A stretch of DNA of 60,824 nucleotides from JAXDBW01 sp034678405 (lineage in GTDB: Bacteria > Patescibacteriota > Patescibacteriia > UBA10025 > JAHIVO01). Where the stretch lies: contig JAXDBW010000066.1 of assembly GCA_034678405.1 (NCBI GenBank), forward strand, positions 1 to 60,824. The letters run 5' to 3'. The notes beneath the pieces were generated by a model, which searched no databases, was not told the origin of the DNA, and worked only from the letters and a program-made list of their open reading frames with translations. Shown piece by piece: positions 35,127-42,660 of the stretch; within the stretch, counting starts at the first letter, position 1, and each line of letters begins with the position of its first letter. The translations under genes were made by a program, and so were the position numbers.

Positions 35127-37628
35127 ATGGATAAAATCACCGACAAATTTACTACGCATCTGAAGAATGCGCTCAAGAAAGCCCGCGAGCTGACCAGCTC
35201 GATGGGATCGCGTTTTATCAATCCCGAGCATCTCGTCTATGGGCTCATCATGCAAAAAGGCAGCATCGCCGGTGAAATTCTGATCCAGTCGGGACTCACG
35301 GCTGAGCGTATCCGCACGGTGATTATCAAAAATAACCAAGGCGTCCTCGATGATAGTGTCACCGCTGAAGCAAAAAAACAATCATTCTCCCTCCATACAA
35401 AAAAAGCTATCGAAAAAGCCGCCCTCATCGCCCACCAAAACGGACACAAGTATATCGGCACCGAGCATCTACTCTCAAGCCTGGCGCAGATCAATACACC
35501 CTCCATGCTCGAGCTGTGGGAAAAAAATAATATTAATCTGAATGACATCGAATCACAACTTGGGACCGTCATGCGCAGCACGTCACGGTTTCCTGATCTG
35601 ACTCAAATATTTGAGCAGTCCCAAAAAGAATCCAGCTCGGATAAATCAGCTACGGATGACTCAAAGACCCCGGCATTGGATTTCTTCGCGACTGACCTGA
35701 CCAATGTCAACCAGCAAAAATCAATTGACCCCGTGATTGGCCGTCGTGATGAAATCGATCGACTCATCCATATCCTCTCACGTCGAACCAAGAATAATCC
35801 CGTCCTGATCGGCGAACCGGGTGTCGGCAAGACCGCCATCGTCGAGGGTCTCGCCAAGAAAATTCTCGCGGGTGATGTACCAGATATGCTGCTGAATAAA
35901 CGAGTATTGAAGCTTGACCTCAGTCTCGTCGTGGCGGGGACAATTTACCGCGGTGAATTTGAAAGTCGATTTAAACAAATCATGGATGAAATAAAACGTG
36001 ATCCAAATATTATCTTATTTATTGACGAGCTCCATACGATCATTGGAACTGGCTCAGCGGCCGGCTCAATGGACGCGGCGAATATTTTGAAACCGGCCCT
36101 GGCCAAAGGAGAAATCCGCACTATTGGCGCTACGACCCTCGATGAATACCGCAAACATATAGAGTCAGACCCGGCTCTTGAGCGCCGCTTCCAGCCGATT
36201 ATCATCGAGGAGGCAACTCCGATCGAGACCAAAGAAGTCCTCCGCGGCATCAAACAGAACTACGAGCGGTATCATCTCGTCCATATCACTGATGATGCGA
36301 TCGATGCGGCGGTCGAAATGAGCGATCGCTATATCCAGGAGAAATTTCTCCCGGACAAGGCTATTGATCTGATCGACGAAGCCGCCTCGAAGATAAAGAT
36401 TTCTCACAAAGGCAGCGGCCTGATCAAAGAGATTTATCAAACTGAAAAAGAGATCGAAAAGATCCAGGAAGAAAAAAACTCGCTGGTCAATAAAGAAAAT
36501 TTCGAGCGAGCGCTCCAGACCAAGGCGCAAGAAAATAAATTGCGTGAGCGTCTGGCTATCCTCAGGCAGAAACAAGCCAAGACGGAAAATCAATTCATTG
36601 GCAAAATTACCAAACACGACATAGCTGAAGTTATTTCCCGCATCACCAAGATCCCGCTCCGTGACCTCGTCGTCGAGGAAAAGGAACGGCTTCTGCACCT
36701 CGAGGAAGAACTCGGACAGTATGTCCTCGGCCAGGACGAAGCACTGAAGGCAGTAGCTGACTTTATTCGCCGCTCACGCGTCGGCCTGGCGGATCCAAAT
36801 AGACCCATCGCCTCATTTATTTTCCTCGGTCCCTCTGGGGTAGGTAAAACAGAAACGGCGAAAGTACTGGCAAAGACAGTATTTGAGGACGAGCACGCGC
36901 TCATCCGGATTGACATGTCAGAATTCGCCGAGGGATTCAATATGTCAAAATTACTTGGTGCACCCGCGGGCTACGTCGGCTACAAGGAGGGCAATAAACT
37001 AACCGAGCCAGTCCGCCGGAAACCCTACTCGGTCGTCCTCTTCGATGAGATAGAAAAAGCTCACCCCGAAGTATTTAATATCCTTCTCCAAATACTCGAA
37101 GATGGCCACCTCACTGATGCGACCGGGCGCAAAGTGAATTTCAAAAATACGATTGTGATCATGACATCCAACGTCGGTCTCTCGAGCCTGACGAAAAGCG
37201 CTGAAATGGGATTTGGCGCCGAAACTGCCGCGCAGAAAAACGCTGCCGAGAAAGAATACGAACATATCAAAGAGCGTGTCCTCGGCGACCTCGAGAAATC
37301 ATTCCGTCCCGAGCTCCTCAATCGGATTGATAAGATTATCGTCTATAAACCCCTCTCGCGTGACACCCTCAGTCATATCGTGAAACTCCATGTCGACGCC
37401 CTCGCCGAGCGTCTCGCGCAGCAGGATATCAAACTGACGGTGACTAAAGGCGCTATCAACCTGATTGCCGACCAGAGCTTCCAACCAAATCAGGGCGCTC
37501 GGGCGGTACGCAAACAAATTCAAGAACATATTGAGAGTGTGGTGGCGCAGCGCCTACTCGCTGGGAGCATCGCCCCCGGCTCTACGGTAAAGGTAACGAC
37601 CAAAGCGAAGGAATTAGCTATCGTTTAA
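35127..37628 (+). CDS. clpC: Clp protease ATP-binding subunit ClpC
   Basis: The 833-aa AAA+ unfoldase has the N-terminal Clp_N double repeat (about residues 1-150), AAA1 with Walker A GEPGVGKT near residue 230 and Walker B IILFIDELHTIIG, a coiled middle region (about 400-480; EKEIEKIQEEKN ... LRQKQAKTENQF), AAA2 with Walker A GPSGVGKT near residue 568 and VVLFDEIEKAH, and the D2-small domain. The short middle region fits ClpC/ClpA rather than the long ClpB propeller. It unfolds substrates for ClpP; clpP is not in the window. A terminator follows at 37643-37675. Placed after lemA/htpX it forms a protein-quality-control group but has its own promoter. Confidence 0.94.
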   Translation: MDKITDKFTTHLKNALKKARELTSSMGSRFINPEHLVYGLIMQKGSIAGEILIQSGLTAERIRTVIIKNNQGVLDDSVTAEAKKQSFSLHTKKAIEKAALIAHQNGHKYIGTEHLLSSLAQINTPSMLELWEKNNINLNDIESQLGTVMRSTSRFPDLTQIFEQSQKESSSDKSATDDSKTPALDFFATDLTNVNQQKSIDPVIGRRDEIDRLIHILSRRTKNNPVLIGEPGVGKTAIVEGLAKKILAGDVPDMLLNKRVLKLDLSLVVAGTIYRGEFESRFKQIMDEIKRDPNIILFIDELHTIIGTGSAAGSMDAANILKPALAKGEIRTIGATTLDEYRKHIESDPALERRFQPIIIEEATPIETKEVLRGIKQNYERYHLVHITDDAIDAAVEMSDRYIQEKFLPDKAIDLIDEAASKIKISHKGSGLIKEIYQTEKEIEKIQEEKNSLVNKENFERALQTKAQENKLRERLAILRQKQAKTENQFIGKITKHDIAEVISRITKIPLRDLVVEEKERLLHLEEELGQYVLGQDEALKAVADFIRRSRVGLADPNRPIASFIFLGPSGVGKTETAKVLAKTVFEDEHALIRIDMSEFAEGFNMSKLLGAPAGYVGYKEGNKLTEPVRRKPYSVVLFDEIEKAHPEVFNILLQILEDGHLTDATGRKVNFKNTIVIMTSNVGLSSLTKSAEMGFGAETAAQKNAAEKEYEHIKERVLGDLEKSFRPELLNRIDKIIVYKPLSRDTLSHIVKLHVDALAERLAQQDIKLTVTKGAINLIADQSFQPNQGARAVRKQIQEHIESVVAQRLLAGSIAPGSTVKVTTKAKELAIV

Positions 37629-37642
37629 TTCTAGCTATTCCC

Positions 37643-37675
37643 AAAAAACCTTCCCTATCATAATGGAAGGTTTTT
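37643..37675 (+). terminator. Terminator between clpC and comF, abutting the comF start codon
   Basis: A strong hairpin (AACCTTCC / GGAAGGTT, with A and T extensions) is followed by a T-run ending at 37675. The comF ATG begins at 37676, the very next base, so full termination here would remove the comF leader. Confidence 0.85.
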
Positions 37676-38359
37676 ATGTGGCATATCGCCCGCTTCGTAC
37701 AATACTCCATACAATTGATATTTCCCATCAATTGTATTTGCTGTGGCCGAGAAGATGTCTGGCTGTGCGAGCCCTGCCTCAGACAGATACCCCGGCTGCA
37801 CGAGCAACTGACCGCTCCTGCTCCGCTTGATGGGCTCACGGCTGCAACCAGCTACGAATCTCGTCCCGTCCAGACGCTCATCCACTTGCTCAAATACCAT
37901 GGTGTCAGAGACGTCGCTTGGCCCCTGGCTTTGCTGGTGCGCCGAAGACTTACGTCCGTTGACAAAAATGGTCTGACCGATATACTGTACCGTACTCACG
38001 ATACGGTGGTTATCCCTGTCCCACTCCATACGAAACGGCTCCGCGAACGGGGATATAACCAGTCCGCGCTCCTCGCCACACTCGTCGCGCAGCACTTATC
38101 ATTACCCTATCGCGACGACATCCTGCAGCGAAACCGGTGGACCACTCCCCAGGCCCAGCTGAATCGGGCAGCGCGTGAGCAGAATCTCAAGGGAGCATTT
38201 ACGGTCTTAAGCACCTTTAAAAATTTACCAAAAAATGTTATACTCATTGATGACGTTGCCACGACCGCATCGACACTCCGCACCTGTGCTGCAGCCCTGA
38301 AGGCGCACGGTGTCCAGCAGGTATTCGGGCTCGTCATCGCGAGCGATCGCGATGGATGA
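37676..38359 (+). CDS. comF: ComF family phosphoribosyltransferase-like protein
   Basis: The 227-aa product has the ComF plan: an N-terminal Cys4 zinc finger (CICC ... CEPC, residues ~20-40), then a PRTase fold with the motif VILIDDVATTASTL near residue 195 (the PRPP loop) and the VPVPLHTKRLRERGYNQS helix. ComF is needed for DNA uptake in transformable bacteria, where it acts in the cytoplasm on incoming single strands. In this window T4P genes, recG and radA are near, consistent with natural transformation, though no ComEC is present. Its ATG directly abuts the terminator T-run of clpC, which leaves no room for a leader with a ribosome site from upstream transcription. A downstream start is possible but the zinc finger begins only 20 codons in. 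Confidence 0.92.
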   Translation: MWHIARFVQYSIQLIFPINCICCGREDVWLCEPCLRQIPRLHEQLTAPAPLDGLTAATSYESRPVQTLIHLLKYHGVRDVAWPLALLVRRRLTSVDKNGLTDILYRTHDTVVIPVPLHTKRLRERGYNQSALLATLVAQHLSLPYRDDILQRNRWTTPQAQLNRAAREQNLKGAFTVLSTFKNLPKNVILIDDVATTASTLRTCAAALKAHGVQQVFGLVIASDRDG

Positions 38360-38383
38360 TCTATAGTATGACGCTCCATCTAT

Positions 38384-38472
38384 GGAGAGTTGCGCCGAAT
38401 TGGTAAGGCAGCGGTTTGCTAAACCGTAACGGTGTAAAAAGCCGTTTGTGGGTTCGAGTCCCACACTCTCCG
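38384..38472 (+). tRNA. tRNA-Ser(GCT)
   Basis: The acceptor arms GGAGAGT and ACTCTCC pair fully, the discriminator is G as expected for serine, the anticodon loop TTGCTAA gives GCT (38418-38420), the long variable arm of class II tRNAs is present, and the T arm reads GGGTTCGAGTCCC. No CCA is encoded. A ~130-bp repeat element follows directly and ends in a copy of the last 17 bases of this tRNA. Confidence 0.97.
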
Positions 38473-38602
38473 AATTTGAAAAATGAGGCAGAGTGAGCGA
38501 CACACGAGTGTGTGTCGCGGTGGGACGAGAAGGGCGAGTGATGTGCTGAGCAACGCCGAAGCACCACGAGCCCCGGCCTGAAAGGGAGTCCCACACTCTC
38601 CG
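38473..38602 (+). repeat. tRNA-Ser-linked structured repeat, copy A, ending in a copy of the tRNA 3' end
   Basis: This 130-bp unit lies between the tRNA-Ser(GCT) 3' end (38456-38472) and an identical 17-base copy of that end at 38586-38602. Its core (38495-38578, 84 bases) matches copy B at 77 of 84 positions with no gaps. The core has a perfect 9-bp hairpin (38497-38518, loop GAGT) and a second hairpin GTGCT ... AGCAC. It has no coding potential; apparent minus-strand frames across it are just tRNA and repeat translations. A passive element inserted at the tRNA 3' end, or a conserved trailer RNA, are the main options. Confidence 0.85.
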
Positions 38603-38625
38603 TTTTCTCCTTATAGTGCATTCGG

Positions 38626-38712
38626 GGAGGCGTGCCTGAGTGGTTGAAAGGGACGGTCTTGAAAACCGTTAGGCCCTCACGGGTCTCGGGGGTTCGAATC
38701 CCTCCGCCTCCG
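38626..38712 (+). tRNA. tRNA-Ser(TGA)
   Basis: Acceptor arms GGAGGCG / CGCCTCC pair fully, the discriminator is G, the anticodon loop CTTGAAA gives TGA (38660-38662), the class II variable arm is present and the T arm reads GGGTTCGAATCCC. No CCA is encoded. It lies 24 bases after copy A of the repeat and is itself followed by copy B. Confidence 0.97.
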
Positions 38713-38844
38713 AATACACGCAGTGAATGAGGAGCGGAGCGATGCACGAGTGTGCATCGCGGTGGGATGAGAAGGGCGAACGATGTGCTGAGCAACGCCG
38801 AAGCACCACGAGCCCCGGCCCGCAGGGGAAGACGTCCGCCTCCG
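38713..38844 (+). repeat. tRNA-Ser-linked structured repeat, copy B, ending in a copy of the tRNA 3' end
   Basis: This 132-bp unit follows tRNA-Ser(TGA) and ends with TCCGCCTCCGAAT (38835-38847), a copy of the tRNA 3' end and flank at 38703-38715. The core is 38737-38820. Its 9-bp hairpin (38739-38760) reads GCGATGCAC / GTGCATCGC, against GCGACACAC / GTGTGTCGC in copy A: both arms changed together so that pairing is kept, which points to selection on structure. The copied end differs between A and B, each matching its own tRNA. Confidence 0.85.
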
Positions 38845-38905
38845 AATTCGTTATATAGGTATAGAGAGTATTATTCATTAGCTAACTATTTAGAGAAAGA
38901 TAGTT

Positions 38906-39415
38906 ATGGCTGACTCAACATCACGACCAACGAATCAACCCGATCTCGGAAATGCCATCACGGCGTGGGAATTCCCTGAGTTTATCAAATACGAACGCAG
39001 TCGAACCTGGTATATCACGGCTATTATTGTCGGCATCCTTCTCATTATCTTCAGTATCAGCACCCAAAATTATCTATTCATTGTCCTGATTCTCTTGTTT
39101 GGTTTGATTATCTACCTCCAGGGAAATCGACAACCGCGCATGCTGACATTTACCATCCACGAACGCGGTATCTCAATCGGAGAACGGATGCACCATCCGT
39201 GGAGTGACCTCAACAGTTTCTGGATCATCTATGAACCACCGCAGGTTAAGAATCTCTATCTTGATTTCAAAGGTATCCGCCCTGACCTGACCGTCCAGCT
39301 CCAGGACCAAAACCCCCTTGAGATTCGTAAACTGCTCAGCCAGTATATATCCGAAGATCTCGAGAAAGAAAATGAGTCGTTTTCTGATGGGGTCAGTCGG
39401 ATGTTCAAATTCTAG
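38906..39415 (+). CDS. Two-pass membrane protein with a PH-like cytoplasmic domain
   Basis: The 169-aa product has a soluble N-terminus, two adjacent membrane helices (about residues 35-75, separated by only a few residues) and a C-terminal beta-rich domain (QPRMLTFTIHERGISIGERM ... WSDLNSFWIIYEP ... RKLLSQYI) like the bacterial PH-like domains that follow a helical hairpin. No catalytic motif is seen. Function unknown. A short inverted repeat (38883-38889 with 38900-38906) touches the start codon and could hold it in a weak stem, with the purine-rich AGAGAAAG in its loop. Its neighbours are tRNAs on both sides, so no operon partner is suggested. Confidence 0.8.
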   Translation: MADSTSRPTNQPDLGNAITAWEFPEFIKYERSRTWYITAIIVGILLIIFSISTQNYLFIVLILLFGLIIYLQGNRQPRMLTFTIHERGISIGERMHHPWSDLNSFWIIYEPPQVKNLYLDFKGIRPDLTVQLQDQNPLEIRKLLSQYISEDLEKENESFSDGVSRMFKF

Positions 39416-39429
39416 CGACAACTCAGTAA

Positions 39430-39456
39430 TAAAAAAAATATCCGAGCCCGGCTCTG
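39430..39456 (-). terminator. Possible minus-strand terminator
   Basis: GAGCC-C-GGCTC (39444-39454) is followed, reading on the minus strand, by a run of eight Ts (39431-39439). No minus-strand gene ends here; it would fit a short RNA made from the hairpin region 39474-39535. Confidence 0.35.
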
Positions 39457-39473
39457 CGGGGCGAGGAAAAGGA

Positions 39474-39535
39474 GGAATGCTATGCAAGGTGCAGTCCAGT
39501 CCGCCAGGACGGGACGGAACCTGGAATAGTATTCC
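39474..39535. other. 62-base near-perfect hairpin just 5' of tRNA-Arg
   Basis: Bases 39474-39483 pair with 39526-39535 (10 bp including one G-T), 39487-39490 with 39519-39522, and an inner GTCC-A-GTCC pairs with GGAC-G-GGAC around a GCCA loop. It ends five bases before the tRNA. It lacks the GGAA tetraloop and other marks of SRP RNA. It may be a palindromic repeat or part of a small RNA with the T-run at 39431-39439 on the minus strand. Confidence 0.5.
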
Positions 39536-39540
39536 GACGT

Positions 39541-39614
39541 GCGCCCGTAGCTCAGCTGGATAGAGCGCAAGCTTGCGGAGCTTGAGGCCGTAGGTTCGAC
39601 TCCTGCCGGGCGCA
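39541..39614 (+). tRNA. tRNA-Arg(GCG)
   Basis: Acceptor arms GCGCCCG / CGGGCGC pair fully, discriminator A, anticodon stem CAAGC/GCTTG with loop TTGCGGA, which gives the anticodon GCG. Bacteria usually read CGN with an A34 (inosine) tRNA, so G34 here is unusual. T arm reads GGTTCGACTCC with one G-T pair. No CCA is encoded. Confidence 0.93.
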
Positions 39615-39685
39615 AATAGCACCACATACAACTGACTACCGCGGGTGAGACAATGTAGCACTGCAAGCTCCCACACACGCTCGGA

Positions 39686-39718
39686 GGTGCCGTGCGAACG
39701 AAGTGAGTCTACGGTACC
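39686..39718 (+). other. Hairpin downstream of tRNA-Arg
   Basis: GGTGCCGT (39686-39693) pairs with ACGGTACC (39711-39718) with one G-T. The 120 bases between tRNA-Arg and the terminator have no coding potential; this stem is the only clear structure. It does not match the tRNA-Ser repeats. Confidence 0.4.
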
Positions 39719-39736
39719 GGGCACTCATGAGCTCAT

Positions 39737-39762
39737 GCCCCCTTGACAAGGAGGCTTTTTTT
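39737..39762 (+). terminator. Terminator after tRNA-Arg
   Basis: GCCCCCTT / AAGGAGGC with a 3-base loop (one C-A mismatch) is followed by seven Ts. TTGACA is contained in the loop and 3' arm, and a weak -10-like GATAGG lies downstream, so the same DNA may start the next transcript. Confidence 0.75.
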
Positions 39763-39834
39763 GTGATAGGGTCATGCGTTAGTCACTGAACCATAACAAT
39801 ATAACCACCCATCATCAATCAGAGGAGGTACCAC

Positions 39835-40503
39835 ATGGTACACGGACGAACTGCTCCACTCACGGTCACGCATCCCGGTATTCTGGATGTGACGACCGCG
39901 ACGGTTATGCTCCAATTCCACGTCCCCGACATCAATAAGGTGCCGGGAGCACAGGAACTCGAGCAAGATCAGGATTCGCTCACAGCCGACGGACAGCAGC
40001 GAGTCCCCGGCGTTCAGTTTATTCAGCCATCACCGCAAGTCACTGGTCACGCACTTCCGAGTCAGCTCATCCGAGCCGGCTATCGACTGTTCGACGCCTA
40101 CCGCCAGGAACGTCGTGCCGACAAGGGAGGCACTCACTGGGTCCTGCGGTTCCTCTTCGGCCGAGCCGAGGAGACTGAAATCCCAGGAGAGGTCGCCTCC
40201 TACCTCGACCAGAGCGCAGCTGTGATCACCAAACTCTTCACCGACGCGCTCTGGGATGTCCGCGCCTGGCACAACTGCTACTACGAAAAGAACAGGCCGA
40301 TAAAGGATCGCTTTGCGATCAGTATCAACTTCTCGGGCCGTGATCCCTACCGCAACACCAAGGGTGAAGCGCTGCTGGTCTACCCGCGCGACGTCCGGGG
40401 GCACAAAATTCCGGGCAAGAAAAAACGGCCCGTCCATCCTCAGGCGACGATCAGCATCGTCAATTCGAACATTTTGCTCATTCCGGTCAAATCCCCTCGC
40501 TGA
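39835..40503 (+). CDS. Unknown 222-aa cytoplasmic protein
   Basis: No family is recognised. The ATG at 39835 is firmly set by an AGGAGG site six bases upstream, one of the strongest in the window. The protein has no membrane segment; the first ~75 residues look flexible (DQDSLTADGQQRVPGVQF), and the rest contains an aromatic-rich part (WDVRAWHNCYYEKNRP) and a basic stretch (VRGHKIPGKKKRPVHPQ). It stands alone, between the tRNA-Arg terminator and its own strong terminator at 40528-40559. Codon use is C-rich and regular, in line with a well-expressed gene. The basic part may bind nucleic acid, but that is only a guess. Confidence 0.75.
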   Translation: MVHGRTAPLTVTHPGILDVTTATVMLQFHVPDINKVPGAQELEQDQDSLTADGQQRVPGVQFIQPSPQVTGHALPSQLIRAGYRLFDAYRQERRADKGGTHWVLRFLFGRAEETEIPGEVASYLDQSAAVITKLFTDALWDVRAWHNCYYEKNRPIKDRFAISINFSGRDPYRNTKGEALLVYPRDVRGHKIPGKKKRPVHPQATISIVNSNILLIPVKSPR

Positions 40504-40527
40504 CCGGCCTCACCAAAAACTTCTACT

Positions 40528-40559
40528 CACAGGGCGCCACCGATGTGCCCTGTGTTTTT
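40528..40559 (+). terminator. Terminator before recG
   Basis: CACAGGGC (40528-40535) pairs with GCCCTGTG (40547-40554), followed by five Ts. It ends the monocistronic unit of the 222-aa protein. Confidence 0.88.
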
Positions 40560-40578
40560 ATTTCTGCGATGCTTTTTA

Positions 40579-40587
40579 TGATACAAT
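40579..40587 (+). promoter_or_regulatory. Extended -10 promoter of recG; probably leaderless mRNA
   Basis: TG-A-TACAAT (40579-40587) is an extended -10 box with no clear -35. Transcription would start at about 40593-40594, which is the recG ATG itself. Confidence 0.5.
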
Positions 40588-40593
40588 AGGCAT

Positions 40594-42660
40594 ATGAAAG
40601 CCACCCTCTCCACTCGGATTGCCGACCTGCCGCGCGTGGGTCCAGTTCTCACTAAACGACTCCAGAAGCTCGGACTCGAGACAGTTGCTGACCTGCTCTG
40701 GCACTACCCCTTCCGGTATCAGGATTTCAGTGTGATTTCTGATATTGTGGCTCTCCACCAGCACAGCGAGGCCACTATCACTGGACAAATTACCCTCATC
40801 GCAAATAAAAGAGCCTTTCGCCGCCGGATGTATGTCACTGAGGCGATCATTACCGATGACACCGGTAGTATCAAGGCCGTTTGGTTTAATCAGCCCTTCA
40901 TTACCAAGCTGCTGAAGCAGGGTGATACGGCATACTTCTCCGGCAAGGTAGAGATGACGAAATATGGGTTGCAATTGGTCAGCCCCACGTATGAAAAAGT
41001 AAAAAAAGAGCAGTCACATACCGCGCGGATCGTACCAGTTTATTCATTGACGGAGAAGCTGACAGAGAAACAGATTCGCTACCTGATCCGGCTGGTCTTG
41101 CCACTGGCAAAAGACATGCCGGATTGGCTCCCTGAGGACATCCGCACCGAATACAAACTGATCCCCCTCGGGCATGCGCTCCGGGAAATACACTATCCCA
41201 CAAATAAACAAACACTCGTTCAGGCCAGGACTCGCCTAAAATTTAACGAGCTACTCCTGGTGCAGCTCACGGCTGAGAGTATGCGGCAGCATATTCGTCA
41301 GCGCCCCGCCCCGGCTATACCCTTTGATGAGCAGCAAACTAGAGAATTTGTCGCCTCGCTGCCCTTTACCCTGACCGATGACCAGCGGACGGCGGCCTGG
41401 ACCATCCTGAAGGATATTGCCGAGCCACATCCGATGAATCGCCTCCTCCAGGGAGACGTCGGGTCGGGTAAGACAGTCGTCGCGACCATCGCCATGCTCA
41501 ATGCTATCTCCCGGGGCTACCAGGCAGCGCTCATGGCACCGACAGAAATTCTCGCTCTGCAGCACTACCAGACAATCACCCAGATGCTGCGCCGTGATGA
41601 ACGTATCGCCCTCATAACCCGTTCGCAGAAACTACTCAACGACACGCCCGTCTCATCAAAAGTGATCACTGAGGCGATAGAACGACACGATGTCGATATC
41701 ATTATCGGTACCCACTCACTCATACAGTCCTCGGTCACCTTTAGCTCCATCGGCCTCGTCGTCATAGATGAACAGCACCGTTTCGGCGTCGACCAGCGTA
41801 AACAGCTAAAATACCAGGCACGCGACACGACTCAGGTGCCACATCTGCTCTCTATGACGGCAACCCCGATTCCCCGCTCCCTCGCCCTGACCGTCTATGG
41901 TGATCTCGATGTCTCGACGATCGCTGAGCTACCCAAAGGGCGAAAGAAAATAATTACTAAAATCGTCCCCCCTGAGAAACGGGAAGCAGCGTATGGCTTC
42001 CTCCGCAAAGAGATACAGAGTGGCCGACAGGTATTTGTCATCTGCCCACTGATCGACGAGTCAGATAAACTGGGGGTGAAGGCCGCCACGGCAGAATACG
42101 AGCGGCTGCAGCGGCATATCTTCCCTGATCTGCACGTCGGGCTACTGCATGGTAAGCTCAAAGCAGCGGATAAAGAAACAGCCATGCGTGATTTCCAGGA
42201 GAAAAAAACTGACATCCTGGTCGCCACCGCCGTAGTAGAAGTGGGCATCGACATCCCAAATGCCTCGGTCATGATGATTGAGGGCGCTGAGCGATTTGGC
42301 CTGGCGCAGCTGCACCAATTCCGCGGACGAGTCGGTCGAGCCGAACATCAGTCATACTGCCTAGTCTTCACTGACTCGGACAGCGACAAGACGCTCGAGC
42401 GACTCACTGCCCTCGTCGAAGCGAAAAATGGATTTGAGCTCGCCGAAAAAGACCTCGAATTCCGTGGGCCCGGTGACCTCTACGGCATCCGCCAGTCCGG
42501 CTTCCCTGAGCTGAAGATCGCCACCCTGGCTGACACTCAGATCATCCAGCACACACGCAGCGTGGCAAAACGTATCATCGCTGATGATCCAAAACTAAAA
42601 CAGTTCCCGCAGGTGCGAGAACGGCTAGAGCGGTTTGCTGAGCAGATTCACCCGGAGTAG
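40594..42660 (+). CDS. recG: ATP-dependent DNA helicase RecG
   Basis: The 688-aa protein has the RecG wedge domain with OB fold at the N-terminus (PRVGPVLTKRLQKLGLETVADLLWHYPFRY), motif I GDVGSGKTVVA near residue 290, the RecG-type DEQHRFG motif II near residue 391, motif III SMTATPIPR, motif V ATAVVEVGIDIPNAS and motif VI QFRGRVGRAEHQSYC. Length is normal. It remodels stalled replication forks and branch-migrates Holliday junctions. There is no Shine-Dalgarno and the promoter predicts a leaderless RNA. Its TAG stop directly abuts the CTA (reverse stop) of radA on the other strand. Confidence 0.97.
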   Translation: MKATLSTRIADLPRVGPVLTKRLQKLGLETVADLLWHYPFRYQDFSVISDIVALHQHSEATITGQITLIANKRAFRRRMYVTEAIITDDTGSIKAVWFNQPFITKLLKQGDTAYFSGKVEMTKYGLQLVSPTYEKVKKEQSHTARIVPVYSLTEKLTEKQIRYLIRLVLPLAKDMPDWLPEDIRTEYKLIPLGHALREIHYPTNKQTLVQARTRLKFNELLLVQLTAESMRQHIRQRPAPAIPFDEQQTREFVASLPFTLTDDQRTAAWTILKDIAEPHPMNRLLQGDVGSGKTVVATIAMLNAISRGYQAALMAPTEILALQHYQTITQMLRRDERIALITRSQKLLNDTPVSSKVITEAIERHDVDIIIGTHSLIQSSVTFSSIGLVVIDEQHRFGVDQRKQLKYQARDTTQVPHLLSMTATPIPRSLALTVYGDLDVSTIAELPKGRKKIITKIVPPEKREAAYGFLRKEIQSGRQVFVICPLIDESDKLGVKAATAEYERLQRHIFPDLHVGLLHGKLKAADKETAMRDFQEKKTDILVATAVVEVGIDIPNASVMMIEGAERFGLAQLHQFRGRVGRAEHQSYCLVFTDSDSDKTLERLTALVEAKNGFELAEKDLEFRGPGDLYGIRQSGFPELKIATLADTQIIQHTRSVAKRIIADDPKLKQFPQVRERLERFAEQIHPE

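Noticed and set aside
38473..38844. Simple tandem duplication of one tRNA-repeat unit
   Set aside because: The two tRNAs differ in anticodon, body and acceptor, and each copied end matches its own tRNA, so one block duplication does not explain it.
38225..38878. Minus-strand open frames over the tRNA-Ser region
   Set aside because: They are translations of tRNA genes and the repeat elements in reverse; the same phrases recur because the repeats recur. No start site or family support.
39474..39535. SRP (4.5S) RNA
   Set aside because: The apical loop is GCCA and the conserved GGAA tetraloop and asymmetric loop of helix 8 are missing.
39173..39724. Minus-strand frames over tRNA-Arg and the 169-aa gene
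   Set aside because: Typical reverse translation of a tRNA; overlaps a better supported plus-strand gene.
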